Assembly (NCBI RefSeq): GCF_033568475.1
Contig: NC_133120.1
Location: 80,824,151-80,888,150 of the forward strand
Reading direction: 5' to 3'
DNA length: 64,000 bases
Source of the DNA: Henckelia pumila
Taxonomy: Eukaryota > Streptophyta > Magnoliopsida > Lamiales > Gesneriaceae
In this document: in pieces, positions 45,782 through 57,560 of the stretch
Layout: each line of letters starts with the position of its first letter
How positions within the stretch are numbered: the first letter of the stretch is position 1
Notes under the pieces: generated by a model
The model's database searches: none
What the model was told of the DNA's origin: nothing
Seen by the model: the letters and a program-made list of their open reading frames with translations, nothing else
Made by a program: the position numbers and the translations under genes

Positions 45782-48700
45782 ATGGCTAACGCGGCAGCTA
45801 TTGCTGAGAGGGCCACCAGTGATATGCTGATTGGTCCAGACTGGGCTATTAACATAGAGCTGTGTGACTTGATAAATATGGATCCCAGGTTTGTTTCTTT
45901 CACTTTCCAATTGCCTGCGTTTATGTGTTTACATCTGTTTTCACTTTTAATCCTCGATTCTCTCTCTGTCCTTTTTCTCCCGTTTCCTCTTTTATCTGTT
46001 ATTGCTACTTATTGCGTACAGGGTAACAATCTCACTTTTTTATTCTAATTTCAGTCAAACAAAGGATGCTCTGAAAATACTAAAGAAAAAACTGGGGAAC
46101 AAAAGCCCTAAAATACAGCTTCTTGCGCTCTTTGTAAGTGATTATTCTGCTATCTTCTTTGTTCTGTAATGTCCGAACACAATCCTTTGAATAGTCTAAC
46201 TTGCCCAGCTTGACAAAAAGTTATGGATCCAAATCCATTACGACTTCTGCTAACTTGCAACTTGCGTTTGTAACTAACATATACGTGACTGCGCCATAAG
46301 ACAAAATTACATCAGACATACTTCACGCCTTCAGATCGTTTGTTGAATCTTCAGTTTGTTTTTTTTGGTTTCCAAATTATTTCATATTTTTTGTTTATTT
46401 TTCTTGTAGATCAAATACTATGCCCATGTTATCTAATACTTCGCTATCCTACTTTATGTGATTGATGGATCTGCATGCGGGGACAATCAACACCTGGCAT
46501 CATGCTTTTTATGGGACATAATCGAAAGTTAGAAAAATTAGATCCAATAGCTGGTTCAGAATAATAGAAATATAACACACAGAGTTGGGGACCTTTGAGT
46601 GACCTCTGAATTCTTCTTGTTCCTACTTTCCATGAAGTCCATGAACCTTTCCCCGTGACCAAAGCATTAAATCACTGGATAAGACAGCAGAATCTTGAAC
46701 TGCAAAGCCATTCTCTCCAGTGTCGGTTGTAATGGAAGTTGTGAAAAGCAGAAACTTGTAATTACTGGAATAATAATCCCAGCATTTAATGACATGCTCT
46801 TTGCTTGATGTTCTAAATATGCCTTGTATCTATTCTTATCCTACTTGCAATGTTTCATGTTTGTTTCTGTACTGTTGCATATAGTTGCGGTTATTTATGA
46901 TGGTATCCTAGAAAAACTGTTCATTTGCATGAATTTATGACTAGGTGCTAGAGACTCTTAGCAAAAATTGTGGGGAGAACGTGTTCCAGCAGATAGCTGA
47001 ACGGGATATTTTGCATGAGATGGTCAAAATTGTAAAGAAGAAGGTGATATATCTCTCTCTTATGTTTCTCTTTCTTTATTAGTTGAATCTCTGCATATCT
47101 ATTCATCTGCCTTTTCATGTGTATTGCAGCCTGATTTAAATGTGAGGGAGAAGATTTTAGTGTTGATAGATACTTGGCAGGAAGCTTTAGGGGGACCCAG
47201 GGGAAGGTTTCCCCAGTATTATGCTGCTTACAATGAACTGAAGGTGATTTGATTTTGTTTTCCTCTTTTCTTTGTCACGCAAAGTAAGTTGTTTTTTCGC
47301 TATATGATGGTAGTCTCGCCAAAATTTTTCTACGACCTTGAAGACAATTGATACTTGTTCGAAGCTATTTGATATATTTCTCTAATATTTGCTAGAAACA
47401 CTTACATTGTTGCAATTATCACCCTAGAAACTAGCCACAGAAAAAACTATGCAGAGATGCAATTACACTTCTCTCCATCACTAGTGATCAGCTGCTGAAA
47501 ATAGAATGAATAAGTTTTTTCTTTCATCATACTTTTTCCTGCCAATGTTCAATCTTATGCACGTACAAGCTCTAAGTTAAGCATTGAGCTGGCTATCTGC
47601 TTTTGTTTGCCTTTTCCCATCTCCTTTTACGATATAGCCTTTTGTTGGCTGCTAGTTAACCTTTAATTTAGCGATGAATCCTAGCCTTTGAATGTTTACC
47701 GAGATCAAATTCATTTTATTATCAATAGCACAAATGCGTAATCATGAAAGCTTGACTAGACTGCACAGTCGAACAGTTAGATTGATGACTAGTTCTTACC
47801 ATGCTAATTGGTTTTAACAAAACGAGCTGGAAAAACTTTTGGATACAATATTCTAGTAAGAATGGGGTTTATTTTTCTCTTTCTGGTGAGTTGGGGAGGC
47901 CAGAAGGAGGATTTGCACTTTATTGGAATTGTTCTAGACTTCTAGTCGTAACTAATTCGATCACTTGCATATTGAAAATTTCAGTCAGCTGGAGTCGAAT
48001 TTCCACCTCGAGGGGAAAATAGTGTGCCATTGTTCACTCCACCACAAACCCATCCAGTAGTTCGCCCTCCCCCTACTGTCTATGAAGAAGCTGTTGTTCA
48101 AGCCTCGCTTGAGTCTGATGCTTCTGGGCTCAGGTATTGTTCATTTATTTGTCCTATCCTTCTACTAAAATCTTTATTTTGGATGGCGATAGGACTCGAT
48201 TAAGGACCCGTGGTTTATTTTTCTTTTTTTTTTTCCGGGTTGTGGGGGGTGGGGGTGGGGGTTTCGATTTTGAATCATGTTAATAACAGAAACCTAATCT
48301 GTTGGTTTTTTGGGATTTGTTGGGGTTCAAATATTATATTTCCCATTTTGGCGATCAAAACATCAACTAGGTTTCAATTTTGAATCATTTTAAAAAACAC
48401 TGACCTGATCTATTGGTTTTTTGGGGTTTGATGGGGTTCAAATACTATATTTCCCATTTTTCTGTAAAAATATCAACCCAGCACAAGGTACAACACAATT
48501 GACAGAGGTCAATGGACCCCTTTCGCTTCTTTCTAGCTGCTTCCTCCCATTAATGGCAGTATTACCGTGTTGCTCATTTTGTACGCAGAGTGGACTTTGC
48601 AGTTTTAGTCGTTTAAGCTCTGGAATCTAGATAATAGGAACACAATCTTGGAGTCTATATGTTCTATGAACACTATTTTCACTCCATCCTCGTCAATAGC

Positions 48701-50583
48701 TTAGCATACTCTAATCACATGTCATGTTTCTTACTTTCTTTAGTTTAGCTTACTGCTCATCTTATTACTATGTCTATTATATTTATATTTTTTCCTACAT
48801 TTACTTCTGTTGGAACATTTGTCACATGCTTAAAATAAATAAATACATGCAAGTTTGATTAAGAAGAGAGGATCTCACTTGCCAGATTTGGAAAGAACAT
48901 TTTAAGGCATGCTGTTCCTCCTTTGCCATTTTATTCCCTGAATTTCTTTTGGCCGCAGAACCTGAATTTATTTTGGACACAGAAATTAAGCCTCTTGAAT
49001 TTCATATATTTCTTTTGAAAAACAGCTTGCCAGAAATTCTGAATGCTGAGGGACTTGCAGATGTTTTAATGGAAATGTTGGCTGCCCTTGATCCAAATAA
49101 TCCCCAGGTTGAACGTCTTGTTTTATTTCACCTGCTTCTTTAGAATTGAGCTTTTTACTCATTTTATTTCTCGTCGCATGTTGTTATTTTACAAGTAAAT
49201 AACTAATGGTTATAATCCTTCAATATCTCTATCATCTGTTTGTTGAACTAGATAGGCCCAGATTTTCCGTTAAACATAATAAATTGCTAGTATTCCTTAT
49301 AAAAGCATTTAAGGAATGCCGAAAATAATGAATCACTTGTACTTGAATTGTTTTATGGGTCTTAACTCTTAATATAGGGTATCAAGGATGAGGTTATTGT
49401 TGATTTGGTTGAGCAGTGCCGTACATTCCAAAACCGAGTCATGATTCTTGTGAATAATACCTCGTAAGCTTATATTTGACTTTTATCATCTTTTCAAGTC
49501 CTCCCATTGTATGCCTATGGGTTAATATTTGCAACTGCTTTTTTGCAGAGATGAGGATCTTCTATGCAAAGGGTTGGCCTTGAACGATAATTTGCAGCGA
49601 GTTCTTAGCCGACACGATGATATTGCCAATGGAAAACCTGCTGTTTCAGTGGCAAATAGAGAGCCTCCTGTTGCACCTCTTATGAATGTGAATCACGAGG
49701 ATGATGAAGCTGAAGATGATTTTGCTCAGTTAGCGCATAGGTACCTCTTCATATAGCTATTTTGTTTTGTTCTCTGTTCTATAAGATCTTAAGACTAGCA
49801 TAGCAGGAAGGAATTCAGTTCATTTTTATATTAGACAATTAGAATAATTTTCTGGTTCATTTTCATTGCCATTCTTTCTTTTTGTTGGAATACTGTGTTT
49901 AGTGAGCATAATAAAGTATTTGACATCATTGTAGATCAAGGGATACATCCCAAGGGTTAGGACGAAAGTCAGCACTTGCCAAAGAGCCTGTGCAGATCAG
50001 CCCCATTCTTCCCCCTCCACCGTCCTCGAGAAAACCAACCAGTGCAGATTCTGGCGTGGTCGACTATCTCAGTGGAGATGCTTACGAGACACAAAATTCC
50101 TCGAGAACTACTGGATCTTCATCTTCTCCTGTCCCTACTCAATCAAGCAACCAAGGCTCTATACCGCATCAAAGTCCGAAGCAATCTTCCTCACCTCCCG
50201 ACGATTTCATAAATCCAACAGCATCGATGTTTGCTCCAAAACCAACCTATGATGAACCTGCTCCTACGAGCAAATCTGCTGATCATTTGCCACCGGCTCC
50301 TTGGGATGTTCCGTCTAGTGGCAACCTCCCACCTCCACCTTCTAGGTATAACCAGAGGCAGCAATTTTTCAACCAACACAGTGCTCATGGTGGCGGCCAC
50401 TCTCTCTCTAGCAGCGGCGGATCTGGTTCTTCTTATGATAGCTTAGTGGGGCACACTCAGAATCTCTCCATTAATTCACCGGTACCCACCAAGGAAGAAA
50501 AATCCGACGATGCGCTTTTCAAGGACCTGGTGGATTTTGCTAAATCCAAGTCGGCATCGCCTAAATCTAACCGCTCGTTCTGA
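45782..50583 (+). CDS. TOL: TOM1-like (TOL) protein, VHS-GAT, 9 coding exons
   Basis: Exons: 45782-45888, 46055-46133, 46945-47043, 47130-47243, 47985-48133, 49026-49107, 49378-49463, 49549-49740, 49935-50583. All have GT-AG borders and joined phases, giving 518 residues without a stop. The VHS domain (about residues 8-140: [38 protein letters not shown]) is followed by a GAT domain (about 185-275: [45 protein letters not shown]). A long Ser/Pro-rich tail ends [13 protein letters not shown]. Such proteins bind ubiquitin and act as ESCRT-0-like adaptors that sort ubiquitinated plasma-membrane cargo to the vacuole. Length and start ([12 protein letters not shown]) fit the Arabidopsis TOL3/TOL4 group. 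A polyadenylation word AATAAA lies at 50655. The gene converges with SGRL. Confidence 0.93.
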
Positions 50584-51424
50584 GTTGGAGAGAATTGCTG
50601 GAGTGGTATGAATTTTAAATTGATTTGTTTTGAATTACATCATTGAGAGTATTGAATAAACGTGAATGGACCTCTTTCTATCATACTATTGACTTGAAAA
50701 CGTAGTAGCTTCTGTATATCTGGATTATTTGTAGCCGAGATGAACACTTTCAGGGTTGAGTCTGTCGATGTATATTGAATTGTTTCTTTCTTGAACCGCG
50801 TCAGAACATTCAGCTATATGTATTATTCTGTTCTCTTCTATTGGTGGCATAGACCATTGGGCCTTTATATGTTTTGTGACAGTCCATTGTTATATCTCAA
50901 TTGTTTTATTACATTGAAGCACGTGTTTGGAAATTTCCGACAAGTTCATCCATTAGATTTGAGAATGAGTTCCTTTCGGCTTCGTGCTTCTCTTGTAGGC
51001 TAATACTGACCAAATCAAGTAAAGACCCCGACAACCTGTCTGTAGTCTTTACACCGATGATTTGTGTAGACTTTATTTAAGATTCTCATTGTGAGTTTGC
51101 TCTCGTTTGGCGTAAATGATTAAATCAAGTTAACGTAAGCAACTCACACTAATGTAGAACGCTCAGTTTCTCCAGTGAAATGCAATCAAGCAGGAACACC
51201 GCAGCTGATGCACCAAATCGTGCATTGAATTGAAATGTTGTGTACAAGAATTGTTGATCAATAGTGCATCTGTTAATGCATATAAAAAAAATTCAAATGA
51301 CTTCAAGAAACAGTTCGTCTATCAAATGGAGACTCGAATTTGAATTCCAATTGTTCATCCAACCGTTAGTCGAGAAGTTTCACTTGTAGCAGGTGGGAAG
51401 CTTCACATATCATGTATTCATGAG

Positions 51425-52773
51425 TTATAGCAGTATAGCAAATATAGCTTGAAAGATTGATTTTGTAGTGTCAGAATTTTCCTTGCTCGCGGATACGAAT
51501 CCATTTATCTTCTCCACTCCTTTGCCCTGACAAATCATCATATTCGGCAGCAACTGTTACAGAAATTGTACTACGAAAGCTATTGAAATGGCATTTCTTT
51601 AAAGATCGAAGGAAACAAATGAGAGGTGCCAGTGGGAGATGATAGCATTGTTATCTATTTGTATGTAACACTAGTGTGTCACTTACCAGAACTGCATCCC
51701 TGAGGGGTCCCCAACATTCCATACGATTGTACTTCAACGAGCTCGAATGAAAATATACTCTAACTAGAGCATCCATCAATTCTTGATGATTTCTGAAGAG
51801 ATCTGCATCTCCATAGAGCACAGCCTCAAGAACCTGGATATTATGTCAAATCGGACCCTTTTCAATGCTACTTAGACTCTGTCACTGATCTTGGGAAACA
51901 GAAATGAAATCCATGAACAACTTACCAGTGGCAATTCTTTGGAAAATATGTGGTATCTGAACTCTGCAGTCATTTCAGAGAAAGAATTTGGTCCACTCAC
52001 ATAACAGTGGACATTCAAGAACAAATTGCTATTCACTTCTGTCCATTCAGCTACAACATCATCTTTACTATACCACCCTTTTAGCTACATCAACAGAGGA
52101 CACAAATGCTTCATACAGATGATGATTCTACATAGAAATAAAACTCATTGATGGGCCAAACCGGACCACTATGGTATAAAAGGCGATGTTACCTTGTCGC
52201 GGTGGATGATAGTCGAAATTGTTAACGTTAAATTAGCAGTAAAATCGCAGTGCGAAAGGGTGTAAGTTCTTGGCACAATTCTAGCTGGTGTGGCAACTTT
52301 TTCTCCCATAAACAAAACTTCTAGCTTTGATGCTTCAAATCTTGCCGGCGGACCTAGAAGCCTCGCTGCCTGTCAAGAAACATAAATCAAGAACTCTCAT
52401 ACAATCAAAACCTCGATGATACAGCATTACAATTAAAAACACAGATGAAGACTGAAACCCTCTGTGAAGAAAATTTACAATTTCATGAGTAGTAGTTTAT
52501 TTCGATCCAACGTGATTCCCTCCACATTTTTTTTGAGAGTAAAACACATATTCAGATCCCAAAACAAAGAAACAACCAAAACACCAGCCATTTCTTGAAA
52601 CTAGACAAATCAAGGGAAAAAAGGACCTGGAAAACAAGGGCATTGTAAGATGGTCTTGGATCACTCAACGTGTGGGGCAGAACAGCAGCAGTGACTGAGT
52701 TCTTGAGTTTTCTTGGTGAAAATCCACGGTAACAAAGCTGAGCCGCAACAGTACAACTGGCCATAGAATGCAT
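51425..52773 (-). CDS. SGRL: Stay-green-like (SGRL) protein, 5 exons
   Basis: Exons on the minus strand: 52773-52627, 52369-52193, 52084-51926, 51833-51687, 51526-51425. All have GT-AG borders and phase-0 junctions, for 243 residues (240 if the second Met at 52764 is used). The N-terminus (MASCTVAAQLCYRGFSPRKL) looks like a chloroplast transit peptide. The stay-green domain has ARLLGPPARFEASKLEVLF, RTYTLSHCDFTANLTL, LKGWYSKDDVVAEW, LNVHCYVSG, FRYHIFSKELPL and RMECWGPLRDAV. SGR proteins remove magnesium from chlorophyll; SGRL acts mainly on chlorophyllide a. The C-terminus lacks the Cys-rich motif of SGR1/NYE1, which favours SGRL. The last exon (GKGVEKINGFVS) is the least certain. Confidence 0.88.
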
Positions 52774-54460
52774 AACACATTACTCATCCTCTCACAGCCG
52801 CATTCCTCCTTGAATCCTCCCAAGTCGTCCGCTAATTCTCCGCCGCCGCCACCCACATCTCACCGTGGAATATGTGAGCAAATCCCTTCGATGAAGGAGA
52901 GAAGGCACCAAGAATATGGGTATGTGGACAAGAAGAAAACACATGAAAATTTTCAAGTGGAACCATTTTTTTTCCGGGTTATGTGGGCCCACAAAATCCA
53001 CCACCAACCAATGGCACGAGTCCATTTACGCCACATAAAAATGTATGGCGTGACGTGTCCAATTGAATTCCTGGGCCTGCCCTTTGGTCCAAGAAGCTAT
53101 TTCTCCCTTGAGGCCCACTTACTCGAGGCCCGTTTCTATGGTAAAATGAATACGAAATAAAATAATTTATTAATAATTTTAGAAAGAACCTAACATTGTT
53201 TGATTATTAAAACTTGGCCCACCACCGAGGGGAAAAGGTGCAATACTCCACCTAGGTCCAACTCCTCGTTGCCTAGAAAAGCCTCTTTTAATCAAATCAT
53301 TAAATTAATAATTAATGTACACAATATTCATTCTACTGTCTAGCGATCTGTTCCAGCTTCCCAAGCCCAGACCAATCCCATTTTATGTGTTTTCATACAA
53401 TTGAATGATACAAAGGAAGATTTATTGATTCCATATATTGAATTTTAACCCCCTTAGACATTTAACATTTTCTTGTTGCCAAAAGATTTGACATTAACAA
53501 AATTCTTGGAAAATTTATAAATCTCTCACGATTTTATTCTGAGTTCATTTATCAGTAATTAATGTATGTAGTAATAATATAATTAAAATCTTATAAAATG
53601 GATCTACCATACATAGATTCATTTTACAAAATTGACATTTAACACAGTCTCATGAGAATTTTTGTGAAAAAACTATAACTTGATTGCGATATTTCTTTAT
53701 TAGAAATCTGTCGAGCTCTTTTGGGCTCGTTTATGAGTAATTAATGTACGTACTAATAATAGAACTTAAAATCTTATAAAATGGATTTACTTAATAATAT
53801 TTACCAAGTAAAGATTTTCAATGTTCCAACTCATTCAAGAACAATTTGGATAAAAATCATAGTGTGGATCATTATGAAATCAAGCTTTAATTCGATCAAT
53901 TCTCCCACTTCCCCCACCTCCTTTTCATGGGGCCATAGGGTAAATGAGGCACTTTTTTACATGAAATATTTTAATTCTCTGGCATAGTACTACTGGCATT
54001 AATTATCGAAACTTCTTTTTGATCATCATGTTGATGCAAGGAATGGACAAAAAGTGTGAAGCTTCACCCTTTTGAACTGTGGGTTGTCCCCTAATCCAGT
54101 GCCTACTACTATTATCATAAGCCTTTCCCCCCCCTCATGTTCGCATGATTGAATTTCAAGAATCACAGGTGATCTGTTTATATCTTCTAGGTATATTTTA
54201 TGGGAGCAATAAAAATGAGGCACGATTGTCTTGGGGATAACAATCTTTGTTGTTGCATGTGTATACAACATATATATGTGCTTGCACATAAAACTTTTCA
54301 GCTTTTGGGTTCCCCCGAAACCGGATTTCTACGGAAGAACATCAAATTTATCATCTAACTTATGTTAATTCAGATGAAAAATGTACAGGGAGAGTATTTG
54401 CTAGATATAAGTGTGCCCATGAACATAAACAAAAGGTCCACCTAAGCAAGCTGTTCTAAG
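52774..54460. other. Intergenic region with a direct repeat
   Basis: No gene is seen. The first part is the SGRL upstream region. A direct repeat of about 65 bp ('agtaattaatgta.gta' to 'aaaatcttataaaatggat.tac') occurs near 53550-53610 and again near 53733-53793. Confidence 0.5.
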
Positions 54461-54471
54461 CTTAAAAGGAG

Positions 54472-54479
54472 TATAAATT
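54472..54479 (+). promoter_or_regulatory. Possible TATA box for the small peptide gene
   Basis: TATAAATT in 'ggagtataaattcgagc' lies about 300 bp upstream of the ATG at 54776. A 74-codon open frame (54494-54718) would fall in the leader; I do not regard it as a gene. Confidence 0.35.
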
Positions 54480-54775
54480 CGAGCTCTTGTCGGGTGCAAC
54501 GCAGTGAGATAATTCCTCAAGTTGCATTATTAACTAAGGAAACATCATGGTTTTCATTTTACTGGTTAGGTAAGATGACAAAAGCAACAAACAAGGAGCT
54601 GCAAGAATCTTTGAGTTATTATTATATTACTTCTGTCTCCCAACTGTTTCACCTTTCCTTAAACAAACAAGTTGGCAGCACTTCTAAGATTTCATGTCTG
54701 CTGCCACCACCTGCCTAAGAAAGCATCCTCAGAGAAAATAAAAGAGGCTCTGAAGGATATTTGTAGTCATTCATC

Positions 54776-55000
54776 ATGTCAGTTTCTTGGAGGAACAAGT
54801 GCATACTCTTGAGTTTTCTTGCTCTCGTTCTCGTCGCAGAATCATCAAGATTGTCTAATGCACATCTTTGGGGGCAAATGCTGCCTAAGAAGCTGCCGTC
54901 TCCGTCTTCAGCTCCATCGAGAGGCACGAATTCTGCAACGACGTCTTCGAAAACGGAGGAAACTGATCAGAGACTCCCATCTGAAGGTGGAAAAGTCTAG
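54776..55000 (+). CDS. Small secreted peptide precursor, IDA-like candidate
   Basis: This single-exon frame of 74 codons starts MSVSWRNKC, followed by a clear hydrophobic signal peptide (ILLSFLALVLVAESS, residues 10-24), a short variable part and the motif LPKKLPSPSSAPSRGTN at residues 36-52. IDA and IDA-like (IDL) peptides carry a C-terminal motif of the form LPKGVPIPPSAPSKRHN, so spacing and most residues agree, but His-Asn is replaced by Thr-Asn. The tail after it is hydrophilic (KTEETDQRLPSEGGKV). IDL peptides are secreted and are perceived by HAE/HSL receptor kinases in abscission and stress responses. The alternative is another Pro/Ser-rich secreted peptide family. The signal peptide is clear, the family call moderate. 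Confidence 0.65.
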   Translation: MSVSWRNKCILLSFLALVLVAESSRLSNAHLWGQMLPKKLPSPSSAPSRGTNSATTSSKTEETDQRLPSEGGKV

Positions 55001-55279
55001 TGTACAATAGGTTAGGTAGGTTGACATATATTTCTGAAAAAAATTGATGGAAGGCATTTTCTAGTTTGTACTTAAAGTGTAAATTGAAGGTCTAATGACA
55101 ATGCAAGTGATTGACATACATTATAATTTTAGGAACTAGCTTCTGCAATTCCAAACTTCTAACTCTGAGAATTAATAAATCAACTTGTTTTATTCAAATA
55201 AGCACCTGAGATTAATGAAATATTCACTGATATAGACCAATTGTTAGTACCTACAAGCTTCTATTTTGTCTTTTACAAG
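55001..55279 (+). other. 3' flank of the small peptide gene
   Basis: AT-rich with no open frame. Possible polyadenylation word 'aataaa' near 55174 in 'ttaataaatc'. Confidence 0.35.
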
Positions 55280-56200
55280 CAGTTGTCTATATTCTTGAGT
55301 TTGAGATCCTCTTGCTTATAATGGGTTTTGGAGACATTTCATGGTAGGCCTCTCCACAATTTAATCTGTTTATGCACTTGTGTTTTGGCTGGCTTACCAA
55401 CTTCTGTTGGGTGCTCGACCTCATAATCGATAGGCAAACGATGGCCAAGAATACTAAGGAAGTCATCTCCATGATCCCAATTCAAAAAATTCACCGCACT
55501 CATCCCAGTGAGAAGCGCTGCCAGGAGATGACTCCAAATTTATGAACTTACCTCTTTTGTATCCATTGACTTAAGCCTATAAATATGCTCATAGACTGAA
55601 CCAACGCTTCCGCCTATGTCAATTTGAACCTCATAATCATCTATAGTATCGGTTGATGCAAGGCAAAGCACTTTGGAGTCATACGATCTCTAGTAGCATG
55701 CAGTGGTACCAGGAATCATGTCGCTAGAACGCATCGAGCCAAGCACTTCAGTGGTTTCAGTAGCTGTCCTCGGACGGATATTCCATGAAAGAGAGAGTGC
55801 AAGAATTCATAAACCAGTAATGGGACTTGCATCTCCAAACAACCCATCGGTTTCTGTTTTAACCTTTGTAGCAAACGGTTTCATCACATTTCGGGTTTCG
55901 AGTCCTGGAAAGAGCAACTAACTTATCAATGAGCACCATTTCTCTGCTTCCATGAAACGTTATACATATTTCCACAAGGCAAAGTGCCTTCACAATGATC
56001 CAATACAGGGCTTTGATGCAGCTCACTCATCAATATCCGGGAATTCAATTTGTGTAATCACTCAAAAGGAACTCTACCCAAAGGAAAAATCATGCACATG
56101 CACACAAAAAATCAAAACTTTATGCAAAATATAATTATTACCCAGGCAGCCATCAACAAGATAAGGATTTCCCTGCAATCTTGTCCGATGTTCACCGGTC
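55280..56200 (-). pseudogene. Wall-associated-kinase-like (WAKL) receptor kinase pseudogene
   Basis: Fragments on the minus strand follow the order of a WAK protein. QGNPYLVDGC (about 56185-56155) is the end of the cysteine-rich region before the EGF exon. PDIDE plus HCEGTLPCGN (about 56030-55960) is an EGF-Ca remnant. GCLEMQVPLLVYEF (about 55845-55805) and LSWNIRPRTATETTEVLGSM (about 55793-55735) are kinase subdomains IV-VIa. IDIGGSVGSVYEHIYRL (about 55625-55575) stands for the activation segment. NCGEAYHEMSP (about 55365-55335) corresponds to the kinase end. Frameshifts, stops and loss of the HRD catalytic loop make it non-functional. Confidence 0.7.
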
Positions 56201-56672
56201 AACAAGATAGCTCATTGATTCACAAAATCAAGAACTTCCATGCTTCCTAAGTTCAAGAAGGGTTTTTTGGATCAAGACTTTTGTTGCAGGTGATAGGAAA
56301 GAATCATGAAGATAACAATCAAAACTCATGCCAAATGGGAAAAAAAGATGGTGAAATATCCTCTACTGACTGGACATGATGACATTATTGCTGGAGACTA
56401 TATGGCTTGGTAAGAACGTTTGAAAAGGTTTTCTCCATGAAAATTGCTATAGATTGAAGCACTTCACTGTTACAGCATTTTCATCGAAAAGCAATCGCTT
56501 TTGGTTCTAGATATTCACGACTTGTAAGCTTGATTTGGACATCCGAAATTGAGAGGAAAGCACCGTCAAAAAACTTCTTGTTTGGACAAAAACATCATCA
56601 TAAATTACAACATAACTTCTCGCTTGGATAAATAATCTATTATTATTATCTATCTATTATCTATTTCTATTA
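56201..56672. other. Spacer between the WAKL pseudogene and the Helitron-like element
   Basis: No coding signal could be assigned. It may hold more decayed upstream WAKL sequence, but I could not match it. Confidence 0.4.

Positions 56673-56719
<47 letters not shown>
56673..56719. repeat. (TA)n microsatellite
   Basis: About 22 TA units at the proposed 5' end of the Helitron-like element. Confidence 0.9.
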
Positions 56720-56721
<2 letters not shown>

Positions 56722-57560
56722 GACACTTTAGTTGTGAATTTAATTTTTATCCTCATTACAATTCATTTAATGATTAATTTTTTGTTATTCCAAGACTTTT
56801 TGAGGTTTTTTATGTCATTCTATAGATTTATTCAATGCATGTTTAATTTGTCACTATTTATTTATTCTAGGTAAAATTAATTTTTAAAATTTAATTCATG
56901 TCCTAAAATTAAACTTTAGTTGTTAATTTACATTTTTATTATCATTTTAATTCATTTAATAGTTAATTTTTTGTCATTTCCAAATTTTTTTGAGGTTTTT
57001 GAGGTCATTCTATAAATTTATTCAATGCGTATTTAATTTGCATGTCACTATTTATTTATTCTAATTCATGTCCTAAAATTAAAGTTTTATTTTTATTCTC
57101 AATTTATTTCATTTAATGGTTAATTTTTTTTGTCATTCCAAATACTTTTTGAATTTTTTATGTCATTTTGTAGTTTTATTAAATGAGTATTTAATTATGA
57201 CTATTTATTTATTATAGGTAAAATTAATAGTGACATGCAAATTAAATACGCATTGAATAAATTTATAGAATGACCTCAAAAACCTCAAAAAGTTTTGGAA
57301 ATGACAAAAAAGTAACTATTAAATAAATTAAAATGATGATAAAAATGTAAATTAACAACTAAACTTTAATTTTAGGACATGAATTAAATATTAACAATTA
57401 ATTTTACCTAGAATAAATAAATAGTGACAAATTAAATATGCATTGAATAAATCTATAGAATGACATAAAAAAAACCTCAAAAAGTCTTGGAAATAACAAA
57501 AAATTAATCATTAAATGAATTGTAATGAGGATAAAAATGTAAATTCACAATTAAAGTGCC
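56720..57560. repeat. Long inverted repeat (arms about 350 bp)
   Basis: The left arm (about 56720-57060, starting 'attgacactttagttgtgaa') is the near-complement of the right arm (about 57225-57555, ending 'ttcacaattaaagtg'). Within each arm two related sub-blocks repeat ('taattcatgtcctaaaatta'). Further decayed blocks continue to about 59500. Confidence 0.75.

Noticed and set aside
52768-53160. 130-codon open frame on plus, antisense to the SGRL upstream region
   Set aside because: It overlaps the SGRL first exon and promoter in antisense. There is no domain and a Pro-run only.
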